From: an uncultured Clostridia bacterium
GTDB taxonomy: Bacteria; Bacillota; Clostridia; TANB77; CAG-508
Length of the DNA: 64,000 nucleotides
Direction: 5' to 3'
Assembly (NCBI GenBank): GCA_934167965.1
Contig: CAKPMJ010000001.1
Span: 124,001-188,000, forward strand
The notes under the pieces were generated by a model that was given only the letters and a program-made list of their open reading frames with translations, made no database searches and was not told where the DNA came from. The position numbers and the translations under genes were made by a program. Shown one piece after another: positions 1 to 7,585 of the stretch (position 1 is the stretch's first letter; each line of letters begins with the position of its first letter).

Positions 1-2
1 GT

Positions 3-104
3 ACATTGTATTTTAGAGATACAAACTTAATGAAATTAGAAGAAAATGACTATATCAAAGAAGTTAATAATTGGGGCGATGTATACAGATATATTAAAAT
101 ATAG
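3..104 (+). CDS. C-terminal fragment of an unrecognised protein (cut by window edge)
   Basis: An open frame runs from the window edge to a TAG at 102-104 and encodes about 33 residues ending in YRYIKI. The codon pattern (AT-rich third positions, charged and aromatic residues) looks coding, and it ends 36 bases before the next start on the same strand. Too little is left to assign a family, so no function is proposed. Confidence 0.5.
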   Translation, partial: TLYFRDTNLMKLEENDYIKEVNNWGDVYRYIKI

Positions 105-140
105 ATTAATGGCATATAATGACATATGGAGGATCTTTAT

Positions 141-683
141 ATGCATTATATAAAAGTCAATTACATAAGAGACAGTAAGGCAATTTTGATATTATCTAAA
201 GGAAAACGAGAAATATTCGAAACAGAAGCATTTGTGGGAAAAAATGGAATTACAACAAATCATATAGAGGGAGACGGAAAAACACCATTAGGAATTTATG
301 AATTGGGAATAGTTTTTGGAACCCATCCAATAGAAGAAGTACAAATTGGGAATTATATTCAAATAAATGATGAATTATATTGGGTTGATGATATTGATTC
401 TAAATATTATAATAAATTAGTCAATATTAAAAATGTAAAAAAAGATTGGACATCGGCTGAACACCTTATAGATTACCCAAAGAGATATGAATATGCAATT
501 GAAATAAAAACAAACCTACAAAATATAAAAGGAAAAGGTAGTGCAATATTCTTGCATTGTAGTATAAACGAGCCAACACATGGATGTATTGCTATAGATA
601 GAGAAGCTATGAAAAAAATAATTAATTTTATAAAAAGTGAAGGTAAAGATAATTTAAATATACAAATAAGTAAAGGAATGTAA
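141..683 (+). CDS. L,D-transpeptidase (YkuD-fold) family protein
   Basis: A 180-residue protein of the YkuD/ErfK L,D-transpeptidase fold, enzymes that join or edit peptidoglycan stem peptides using a catalytic cysteine. The active-site block lies near the C-terminus: His139 followed by the SINEPTHGC stretch with the probable nucleophile Cys149. The usual Arg two residues after that Cys is not present (GCIAI), as I recall for the COG3786-type branch. I see no signal peptide or membrane segment, so location is unclear. The start at 141 is preferred over an upstream ATG at 126 because GGAGG at 128-132 sits eight bases before it. It lies 3 bases ahead of the glutamate racemase gene, which supports a cell-wall role. 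Confidence 0.8.
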   Translation: MHYIKVNYIRDSKAILILSKGKREIFETEAFVGKNGITTNHIEGDGKTPLGIYELGIVFGTHPIEEVQIGNYIQINDELYWVDDIDSKYYNKLVNIKNVKKDWTSAEHLIDYPKRYEYAIEIKTNLQNIKGKGSAIFLHCSINEPTHGCIAIDREAMKKIINFIKSEGKDNLNIQISKGM

Positions 684-686
684 ATT

Positions 687-1514
687 ATGGATAATAGAGC
701 AATTGGAATGTTTGATTCTGGAATTGGTGGAATCAACGTATATAAAGAAATTAAAAAAGTGTTGCCATATGAGCAAATAATATATTTGGGAGATACAAAG
801 AGATTTCCTTATGGAAATAAAACCAAAGAAGAAATAATTCAAATATCAAGAGAAAACATAGAATTTTTAATTTCAAAAAATGTAAAATGTATTGTAATAG
901 CCTGTGGGACAGCGACAAGCCAAGCATTAGATATTGTTGCAAAAGAATATGATATTCCAATAATAGGCATAATAATGCCAACCATTGAATATGTAAAAGA
1001 AACGGTAAAAGACAATGAAATTATAGGTGTAATTGCAACAAAAGGATCTATAAGAAGCAAACAATGGGAAAATAGATTAATTGATAATATTCCAAGTATA
1101 AAAATAATTTCTAAAGCAACCCCATTGTTAGCTGATATTGCAGAAGAAGGCAAAATAGATGAAGAAGAAAGCAAAGTGATAATTCATGAATATATGAAAG
1201 ATTTTGAAAATATTGATAGATTGATTCTAGGCTGCACTCATTATCCATTATTTAGAAGACTGATAGAAAATGAGTTAAATAATAAAGTAGAGATAATTGA
1301 TATTGGAATAAATGCAGCAAACTTTTTAAGTAAAAGATTTAGAACTGATGGGATGAATGCAAATTCAACAATCAAAAAAGATACAATTTATTTAACTAGT
1401 ATAAAAGAGAATCTAAATCAATATGGAAGAATATTATTTAATAGAGAAAATATCGAAAAAGATTTTGAAGAAGAAAAATATAAAAATCAAGTTATATTTA
1501 AAGTAGAAATTTAA
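687..1514 (+). CDS. murI: Glutamate racemase
   Basis: Makes D-glutamate for peptidoglycan stem peptides by cofactor-independent racemisation of L-glutamate in the cytoplasm. The 275-residue length is normal. The N-terminal FDSGIGG motif and the two catalytic cysteine blocks are visible: Cys73 in ACGTATS and Cys183 in GCTHYPL. The first block reads ACGT where many MurI proteins have ACNT, a replacement next to the catalytic Cys that should not remove it. The start follows the L,D-transpeptidase stop by only 3 bases, so the two are almost certainly translated from one message. Confidence 0.9.
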   Translation: MDNRAIGMFDSGIGGINVYKEIKKVLPYEQIIYLGDTKRFPYGNKTKEEIIQISRENIEFLISKNVKCIVIACGTATSQALDIVAKEYDIPIIGIIMPTIEYVKETVKDNEIIGVIATKGSIRSKQWENRLIDNIPSIKIISKATPLLADIAEEGKIDEEESKVIIHEYMKDFENIDRLILGCTHYPLFRRLIENELNNKVEIIDIGINAANFLSKRFRTDGMNANSTIKKDTIYLTSIKENLNQYGRILFNRENIEKDFEEEKYKNQVIFKVEI

Positions 1515-1525
1515 AATAAAATAGA

Positions 1526-1554
1526 TTGACTTATTAATAAGAAAATATTAAAAT
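1526..1554 (+). promoter_or_regulatory. Sigma-A type promoter for the transglutaminase-like gene
   Basis: TTGACT (1526-1531) and TAAAAT (1549-1554) are separated by 17 bases, upstream of the gene at 1594. This indicates that the gene is transcribed separately from murI. Confidence 0.7.
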
Positions 1555-1593
1555 AGAAGTATAAATATTTTTATTTTTTAAGGGGATGAAATA

Positions 1594-3498
1594 ATGAAGA
1601 AAAATTTGAAATTTAAATTAGTAATTGCTGCAATATTACTAATTGCATTAATATTCTTAGTTGGAGGGAATGTTAAAGCAGCCAATATTGAGAAAATATT
1701 AATAAATCCAGCATACGAAAATGAGTTTTCAAAAGAAGAAAAAGAAATAATTACAAAAGAGTTAGAAGATACAAAAAATAATTCTAAAGATTCTAAGAAA
1801 AGAGCAAGAACATATAATGATGTAATATATACTGAGAATAATTATAATGACCTAATGAAAGTTATGCAAAATGCTTTTGTCAGTAGAAATGGTACAATAA
1901 CTATTATGTATAAATGCAGTAAAAGGGATGACTCTATTCTTGATAAAATAATTGAAGATGCAATGTCAGAACAATATGCGAATTCAAATAATAAGGCGGG
2001 AGATTATATAAAATACTCATTCAAAGCATATAGGTCTGATGCTAGTATAAATATTAACCCTACAAGTTCTGAAGCAATTTACCATATAACTTATACAATA
2101 ACTTATTTTACTACTTATACACAAGAACAAGAATTGGATAATGCAATTAGTGCATATTTAGCAACTTATAATGCTAGTACAAAAACAAAATATCAGATGA
2201 TTTTAGATTTTAACAATTACATATGTGATAATGCAGAATATGATTATGATAATTTAAATGATCCAAATCACTTTTTAAAATTTACAGCTTATGCAGCATT
2301 AATAAATCATAAAGCAGTATGTCAAGGATATGCAACTTTATATTATAGGTTACTAAAAGAATGTGGTATAGATAATAGAGTAGTTATAAGTAATGAAATT
2401 TGCCATGCATGGAATGTAGTAAACTACCTTAATAAATGGTATTATGTTGATACAACGTGGAATGATCAAACATTTAGAACAATGTATTTCATGAAATCTG
2501 TATCTGATTTTACAGATCATGGAAGTTTAACAGATGTTAATCCTGCAATAAAAGATTACCCAATGTCAAATACAAGTTTAGATTTAAATCAAGCATCAAA
2601 AATTACTCAACAAGAAGAAATACAAATAGCTGCACGTAATGAAGAACAAAATAGATTAGAAAATTATATAAATCCAGTGAGTGGAATAAAAGTAACTCGT
2701 ACAACATCTACAGAAATAAGTTTAACATGGGATAGGATGGCTAATGCCACACATTATGAAGTGTATAGATATTATAACGGTAAGTATAGTTTAGTAACAA
2801 CTACATCGAATACTTATTATACAGATAAAAATTTATGGACTGGTCAAGGTTATACATATAAAATAATAGCAATAAATAAGAATAAAGGAATATCATCTGT
2901 TCCGACTTATAAAAATACATTTACAAATCCAGCTAAACAATCAGGAGTATTTGCTTCTAAGCAAAATTCATCGTCAATAAAACTTATGTGGAACCAAATG
3001 AGAGGAACCACAGAATATAGAATATATAAATATGATGCTAAAAAGAAAAAGTATGTAGAAATTGCAAGAAATAAAGGTATAGGCAAGAACTATTATACAG
3101 ATAAAAAGTTAAAAGCAGGTACAACATATAAATACAAAGTAAGAGCTTATAGAACACAAGATGGAGAAACTAAAGCAGGAGATTACTCATCAGTATTTAC
3201 TACAACAACAGCAACAAAAAATACAAAAATAAAGAAAATTTCAACTAAAAAGAAAAAAGTTACTTTAAAATGGAATAAGATATCTCAAGCAACTGGATAT
3301 GAAGTATATATGTCGACAAATAAGAAAAGTAAATATAAAAGAATAAAAACTATAAAGAAAAATAAAACAGTCTCATATACTACATCAAAGTTAAAAAAGG
3401 GTAAGAAATATTACTTTAAAGTAAGAACATATAGAACAGTAAATGGAAAGAAAGTATACAGTGGGTACACATCAGTCAAAAACATAAAAGTAAAATAA
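1594..3498 (+). CDS. Secreted transglutaminase-like protein with three fibronectin type III repeats
   Basis: A 634-residue exported protein. Residues 1-30 form a signal peptide (KK, hydrophobic core, then KAA). A transglutaminase-like domain at about 190-310 carries the Cys-His-Asp triad: Cys243 (AVCQGYA), His271 (CHAWN) and Asp286 (YVDTTW). These are cysteine-protease-fold enzymes that cut or crosslink peptide bonds. Three fibronectin type III repeats follow at about 350-440, 445-540 and 545-634; the last is very lysine-rich and ends in NIKVK. No LPXTG motif or C-terminal membrane anchor is seen. The final repeat closely resembles the C-terminus of the subtilase at 39402, suggesting a shared way of binding the cell surface. 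The substrate is unknown. Confidence 0.8.
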   Translation: MKKNLKFKLVIAAILLIALIFLVGGNVKAANIEKILINPAYENEFSKEEKEIITKELEDTKNNSKDSKKRARTYNDVIYTENNYNDLMKVMQNAFVSRNGTITIMYKCSKRDDSILDKIIEDAMSEQYANSNNKAGDYIKYSFKAYRSDASININPTSSEAIYHITYTITYFTTYTQEQELDNAISAYLATYNASTKTKYQMILDFNNYICDNAEYDYDNLNDPNHFLKFTAYAALINHKAVCQGYATLYYRLLKECGIDNRVVISNEICHAWNVVNYLNKWYYVDTTWNDQTFRTMYFMKSVSDFTDHGSLTDVNPAIKDYPMSNTSLDLNQASKITQQEEIQIAARNEEQNRLENYINPVSGIKVTRTTSTEISLTWDRMANATHYEVYRYYNGKYSLVTTTSNTYYTDKNLWTGQGYTYKIIAINKNKGISSVPTYKNTFTNPAKQSGVFASKQNSSSIKLMWNQMRGTTEYRIYKYDAKKKKYVEIARNKGIGKNYYTDKKLKAGTTYKYKVRAYRTQDGETKAGDYSSVFTTTTATKNTKIKKISTKKKKVTLKWNKISQATGYEVYMSTNKKSKYKRIKTIKKNKTVSYTTSKLKKGKKYYFKVRTYRTVNGKKVYSGYTSVKNIKVK

Positions 3499-3514
3499 TT
3501 ATGCAAACCAACGG

Positions 3515-3543
3515 TTGACAAATTTGAATTAGCATGATAAAAT
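3515..3543 (+). promoter_or_regulatory. Consensus promoter of the ABC exporter operon
   Basis: TTGACA (3515-3520), a 17-base spacer, and TAAAAT (3538-3543). It leaves an untranslated leader of about 150 bases before the first gene at 3705. Confidence 0.75.
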
Positions 3544-3561
3544 ATAAAACATATTTAAGAG

Positions 3562-3685
3562 TTTACCTAAAGCAATTAGCTTGAGCGGTAAAGAGTAGAA
3601 AATAAAAAACTACTTACACTAATAAAGTAAGATTTGAGGTCTTGCAAAGGAGTCTTAAAAGGGTTTCTTTGTAAGGCCTTTTAAG
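3562..3685 (+). promoter_or_regulatory. Structured 5' leader with an attenuator-like terminator
   Basis: The leader contains a first hairpin (TTTACC at 3562-3567 with GGTAAA at 3587-3592, with an inner AAGC/GCTT helix). Near its 3' end is a 14-bp stem (3638-3651 with 3665-3678, allowing G-U pairs) followed by TTTT, which looks like a factor-independent terminator. A competing helix is visible: CTTAAAAGG (3654-3662) with CCTTTTAAG (3677-3685). Two exclusive folds next to an exporter suggest transcription attenuation. I do not recognise a known riboswitch or T-box consensus, so the signal sensed is unknown. Confidence 0.5.
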
Positions 3686-3704
3686 TGTATAAGGGGGATT
3701 TAAA

Positions 3705-4709
3705 ATGAATATTATTGAGGTAAAAGGGTTAAAGAAAAAATTTAAAATTAAAGAAAAAGAGAAAGGAATAAAAGGAAGTTTAAAGTCTATTATAAAGCCA
3801 CAGTTTAAAGAAATAGATGCAGTTGATTATATTAACTTTACTGTTGAGAAAGGCGAAATACTTGCGTTTATTGGACCTAATGGCGCAGGAAAGAGTACAA
3901 CAATAAAAATGCTTACAGGAATATTGTATCCGACAGAGGGAGAAATTAAAGTGCTAAACTTAAATCCATCAGAACAAAGAAAAAAATTATCATATAAAAT
4001 AGGAACAGTGTTTGGACAAAAAGAGCAATTATGGATGCACCTTACACCTTATGACAATTTTAAGTTTTTCGGTGCAATTTATGATATACCAGAAAAAGAA
4101 ATTGAAGAAAGAATTAAGGAATTAATACAAACTTTTGAATTAGAAAGTTTTATAAATACGCCTGTAAGAAATTTATCTTTAGGCCAAAGAATCAGGTGTG
4201 AAATAGTTGCAGCATTAATACATAAACCAGAAATACTTTTCCTAGATGAACCAACTATTGGGTTAGATCCAGTAGTAAAAGAAAATGTTAGAAAATTAAT
4301 AAGAAAGATGAACAAAGAGTTTAACACAACAATCTTTTTAACAAGTCACGATATAGGAGATATAGAGAAACTTTGTAAAAGAGTTATTATAGTAAATCAT
4401 GGAAAGATTATAATGGATGACACAATGAATAATCTAAAATATAATTATTTAAATAAAAAAATAATTGAATTGAAAACAAAAACTAAAATAGAGTTTGAGG
4501 AAACAGATGGAATAACAATATTAAAGAAAAATGGTAATAATTTGAAACTAGAAATAGATAGCAAAAAAAGAACAATAGCTGATATAGTTAAAAGACTGGA
4601 TGCAGATGAAATAATAGATATAAATATATCTAATATACCTTTAGAAGACATAATTACACATATTTACAAAGGAGGGGAGAAGAATGAAAAAATACCTATT
4701 CATATATAA
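3705..4709 (+). CDS. ABC-2 type exporter, ATP-binding subunit (COG4586-like)
   Basis: The ATPase of a three-gene exporter. Walker A GPNGAGKST is at residues 57-65, the signature LSLGQ at 157-161, Walker B ILFLDE at 177-182 and the switch His at 215. The N-terminus carries an extra basic stretch before the core, and a C-terminal extension of about 100 residues follows, both typical of the COG4586 group as I recall it. The end overlaps the next gene by 26 bases, so all three subunits are translationally coupled. The transported substrate cannot be read from sequence; relatives are annotated as multidrug or viologen-type exporters. Confidence 0.85.
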   Translation: MNIIEVKGLKKKFKIKEKEKGIKGSLKSIIKPQFKEIDAVDYINFTVEKGEILAFIGPNGAGKSTTIKMLTGILYPTEGEIKVLNLNPSEQRKKLSYKIGTVFGQKEQLWMHLTPYDNFKFFGAIYDIPEKEIEERIKELIQTFELESFINTPVRNLSLGQRIRCEIVAALIHKPEILFLDEPTIGLDPVVKENVRKLIRKMNKEFNTTIFLTSHDIGDIEKLCKRVIIVNHGKIIMDDTMNNLKYNYLNKKIIELKTKTKIEFEETDGITILKKNGNNLKLEIDSKKRTIADIVKRLDADEIIDINISNIPLEDIITHIYKGGEKNEKIPIHI

Positions 4710-5475
4710 AGCAACATTTATAGAAAATCTAAGTTATGTAATGCCAATAATATTAAGACTTATAAACTTCTTTATTATGATGTTTGTATTTTTGAATTTA
4801 TGGAATTATATGTATTCAGATAATACGCAAATTATAAATGGATATACCAAACAACAAATGATGTGGTATGTATTAATAGCAGAAGTATTGTGGTTTAGTA
4901 CTAGAAATAAAATATTAACAAATGAAATAAGTCAAGATATCAAGTCAGGAAATATTGCCTACAATATAAATAAACCATATAATTATGTTTCTTATATAAT
5001 ATCCAAGCATTTAGGTGAAATAACAATGAAATTCATCGCATTTATTATAATAGGAATAATAACTGGTTTATGTTTTATAGGACCAATACAAGGTTTTAGA
5101 CTTGTAGATATGCCATTTATGATAATATCTGTGATTTTAGGAATATTAATAAATTCAATTTTGAGAATAGCAATCAGTATAATATCTTTTTGGATAGAAG
5201 ATTCAACTCCTTTTCATTGGGTATATGACAAAATGATATTAGTTTTAGGAACTATGTTTCCAATAGAAATGTTTCCACCAATATTAAGACCAATAATGAA
5301 ATGTACACCAATATTAGTAGTTACTTATGGACCTGCGAAATTAATAATAAATTTCACAATCAAAACTTTTATAGAGATATCAATAGCACAAATATTATAT
5401 TTAATAATTTCAGTTGCTATTGTCATGATTTTATACAAGAAAGGAGTGAAAAAATTAAATGTTAACGGAGGCTAA
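4684..5475 (+). CDS. ABC-2 type exporter permease (COG4587-like)
   Basis: A 263-residue membrane protein with about six hydrophobic helices, for example residues about 17-40, 60-75, 112-135, 140-165 and 235-255. It forms the membrane channel with the following permease and the preceding ATPase. The start is preceded by GGAGGGGAG inside the end of the ATPase gene, and its own end overlaps the next permease by 17 bases. Two different permeases rather than one repeated permease is typical of the COG4586/4587/3694 exporter type. Confidence 0.8.
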   Translation: MKKYLFIYKATFIENLSYVMPIILRLINFFIMMFVFLNLWNYMYSDNTQIINGYTKQQMMWYVLIAEVLWFSTRNKILTNEISQDIKSGNIAYNINKPYNYVSYIISKHLGEITMKFIAFIIIGIITGLCFIGPIQGFRLVDMPFMIISVILGILINSILRIAISIISFWIEDSTPFHWVYDKMILVLGTMFPIEMFPPILRPIMKCTPILVVTYGPAKLIINFTIKTFIEISIAQILYLIISVAIVMILYKKGVKKLNVNGG

Positions 5476-6253
5476 AAATCAAATTAAAGTTATATTTTTA
5501 TCTATCAAATATAATATAATGAGACAGATGACAAATAAAGTAACATTTATTACAAATGTTCTATTTATGATATTAAATAATGCATCTTTTATAATTCAAT
5601 GGATAATATTATTTAATTTAAAAGATGAAATTGGAGGATATACAATTAGAGAAGTAGTTTTATTATGGGGAATAGCCTCAGGGACTTTTGGATTTGCACA
5701 CATAATGTTTGACAAAGCATTTGAAATATCTGATTTAATAGTAAATGGAAAATTAGATACCTTTTTAGTACAGCCAAAAAATGTATTTTTAAGTGTAATA
5801 ACATCAAACAGTAGAGTATCTGCAATAGGAGATTTAGCTTATGGATATATTTGCCTTATTTTATATGGAATAACAATAAAAAACTTTGTATTATTCACAT
5901 TATTTTTAATAACCGGAGGAATTATATCAACGTCGTTTGTCAGTATACTTGGAAGTTTATCATTTTGGCTAACAAGAGGAGACATAATAGCAGATTCCTT
6001 AAATAATACAATGATAAATTTTGCTACATATCCAGGATCTATATTTAAGGGAGTAGTAAAAATTATATTATATACATTGATACCAGTTGGTATTGCAAAT
6101 TATATACCGGTTGATATAATTATAAACTTTAATTTAAAAAATCTTATCATAGTTTTGCTATTTACAGTTTTTATTGCTACACTTGCATTATTCATATTTA
6201 ATAAAGGATTAAAAAGATACTCTTCATCAAATTTAATGGGAGCTAGGTTGTAA
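5459..6253 (+). CDS. ABC-2 type exporter permease (COG3694-like)
   Basis: The second permease, 264 residues with about six membrane helices. The motif RGDIIADSLNN follows a central helix, in the usual place for this family. The start at 5459 lies inside the previous gene, with an AAAGGAG site about 12 bases upstream. A perfect inverted repeat that includes the stop codon ends the operon. Confidence 0.8.
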   Translation: MLTEAKNQIKVIFLSIKYNIMRQMTNKVTFITNVLFMILNNASFIIQWIILFNLKDEIGGYTIREVVLLWGIASGTFGFAHIMFDKAFEISDLIVNGKLDTFLVQPKNVFLSVITSNSRVSAIGDLAYGYICLILYGITIKNFVLFTLFLITGGIISTSFVSILGSLSFWLTRGDIIADSLNNTMINFATYPGSIFKGVVKIILYTLIPVGIANYIPVDIIINFNLKNLIIVLLFTVFIATLALFIFNKGLKRYSSSNLMGARL

Positions 6254-6264
6254 GCTCCCATTAA
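6233..6264. terminator. Bidirectional terminator overlapping a stop codon
   Basis: TTAATGGGAGCT (6233-6244) and AGCTCCCATTAA (6253-6264) form a perfect 12-bp stem with an 8-base loop. It contains the TAA of the exporter permease and lies 3 bases from the end of the convergent gene at 6267, so it probably stops transcription from both sides. The flanking T-runs are short. Confidence 0.7.
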
Positions 6265-6266
6265 AA

Positions 6267-6890
6267 TCAACAATTAACATTAAATTCTGGTATACCACTT
6301 GAATAAGGAGCAATATCATAATGTTGAAAATATATAGTGACTCCTTGATTAGTTAAATAAAATTGGTTAGGATTAAAAGTCTCTAAAACAAGTTGGCAAT
6401 AATCATCAAAATAAGTACCCGCTTCTGCAGATCTAATTTGCTCATTTATTTGTTTTAAAATACAAAGAATATAATCAGGGTTATTATAATAAACATCACC
6501 CAGTGAGAATTGCTTATTATAAGCAAAATCCCAATTTTGAGATGTCCTAGTTGTATCTCCATGAGCACCACCAGTGAATATATACTCATCTTGGTATAAA
6601 CTTAATATTGGTGGCTCATTATATGTTATTGTATATTTTGAAACAACTTCAAAAACCATAACAGGATAGCCATTAGAAACATTATAATCATAAAGTTCTT
6701 TAGCTTGATTAAATAATGTTTCTCTAGCAGCTGTTTCTAGAAATAAGGCTTTTCTACGATTGAATATATTAAATTTTGAAGTATCATAAGGCCCTGAAAA
6801 AATTTGAGGATATTCGATTTCATAAGTTAAAACTACAACACCTTTGTATTTTAATTCACTCTTAAGTATTCTTTTTTCTATATTAAACAT
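6267..6890 (-). CDS. DUF4163/DUF3298 (RsiV/PdaC-like) domain protein
   Basis: A 207-residue protein whose middle part contains TGGAHGDTTRTSQNWDF, a landmark of the DUF3298 domain found in the anti-sigma factor RsiV and near the PdaC deacetylase. The domain in RsiV binds lysozyme, but here there is no membrane helix or signal peptide, so a cytoplasmic or non-classically exported protein is implied and an anti-sigma role is unlikely. The start at 6890 is preferred over the longer frame to 6950 because AGGTGA lies five bases upstream and the added residues are hydrophobic and lack a ribosome site. It stands alone on the minus strand. Confidence 0.65.
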   Translation of the reverse strand: MFNIEKRILKSELKYKGVVVLTYEIEYPQIFSGPYDTSKFNIFNRRKALFLETAARETLFNQAKELYDYNVSNGYPVMVFEVVSKYTITYNEPPILSLYQDEYIFTGGAHGDTTRTSQNWDFAYNKQFSLGDVYYNNPDYILCILKQINEQIRSAEAGTYFDDYCQLVLETFNPNQFYLTNQGVTIYFQHYDIAPYSSGIPEFNVNC

Positions 6891-6989
6891 AATATCACCT
6901 AATTTATAATATGAAAACAAATAAAATTGTGTTATAATAAAGTCATTCAATAATATTTCAATATGGTTGAAAAATATAGAAAAAACCTA

Positions 6990-7018
6990 TTGCATTGCAA
7001 AAAAATATGTGATAAAAT
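6990..7018 (+). promoter_or_regulatory. Probable promoter of the T-box/ileS transcript
   Basis: TAAAAT at 7013-7018 with a weak -35 (TTGCAT, 6990-6995) 17 bases upstream. The position fits the start of the T-box leader. Confidence 0.4.
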
Positions 7019-7059
7019 ATAAAACATAAAAAAATAAAAACAAAATTAAGGACACAATA

Positions 7060-7294
7060 AATAATACAATAACTTTCAGAGAGCCTTTTATATGCTGAAA
7101 AAAAGGTAAGTAAAAATTATTTATCATCACCTTAATAAGTTGCATAACTGAACAAAAGTAAGTTTTGCCGTATATCTGCGTTAAAGAGGTAAAGAGAGTA
7201 ACAAATTAAGTAATATAAATCATGGTTACTAAATTAGGTGGTACCGCGGAAAGAAATCCATTTCGTCCTAAAATATAGGAGAATGGATTTTTTT
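7060..7294 (+). promoter_or_regulatory. T-box leader responding to uncharged tRNA-Ile
   Basis: The T-box sequence AGGTGGTACCGCGG is at 7236-7249. It is followed by a terminator: AATCCATT (7255-7262) pairs with AATGGATT (7282-7289), TCCT pairs with AGGA inside, and a T-run follows. Upstream, an AAGGT/ACCTT stem (around 7104-7135) encloses a loop with ATC at 7123-7128, matching an isoleucine specifier codon. T-boxes turn on synthetase genes when the matching tRNA is uncharged, which fits ileS downstream. Confidence 0.9.
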
Positions 7295-7317
7295 GTGTTT
7301 AAAGGAGGAATGCAAGT

Positions 7318-7569
7318 TTGAGAGAATTAGAATTAAAAAGAGTGTATAAGCACTTTAAAGGAGACTACTATTTAGTAGAAGACATAGCCATACATAGTGA
7401 AACAAGAGAAAAACTAGTCATATATAGACCATTATATGGTGATGGAAAAACTTTATATGCTAGACCTTATGATATGTTTATGAGTGAAGTTGATCACGAA
7501 AAATATCCTAATGTAAAGCAAAAATATAGGCTTGAATTACAAGAAATAGAAAGTGTAAATAAAAAATAA
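7318..7569 (+). CDS. DUF1653 domain protein
   Basis: An 83-residue protein with the DUF1653 layout (GDYYLVEDIAIHSETRE... YRPLYGDGKTLYARPYDMF... EVDHEKYP, parts shown). Family function is not known. Translation starts at TTG 7318: AGGAGG at 7303-7308 is nine bases upstream, and the nearby ATG at 7310 opens a frame that stops after three codons. It lies between the T-box and ileS, so it should be induced with ileS under isoleucine shortage, an arrangement worth noting. Confidence 0.8.
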   Translation: MRELELKRVYKHFKGDYYLVEDIAIHSETREKLVIYRPLYGDGKTLYARPYDMFMSEVDHEKYPNVKQKYRLELQEIESVNKK

Positions 7570-7585
7570 GAAAGGGGAAATAATT

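Noticed and set aside
687..1514. Long antisense open frames over murI and other genes
   Set aside because: They are shadows of AT-rich coding sequence without ribosome sites or family matches.
3562..3685. T-box or known riboswitch in the exporter leader
   Set aside because: No GGTGGNACCGCG T-box sequence and no consensus of the common riboswitch classes I could recall; kept only as an unidentified structured leader.
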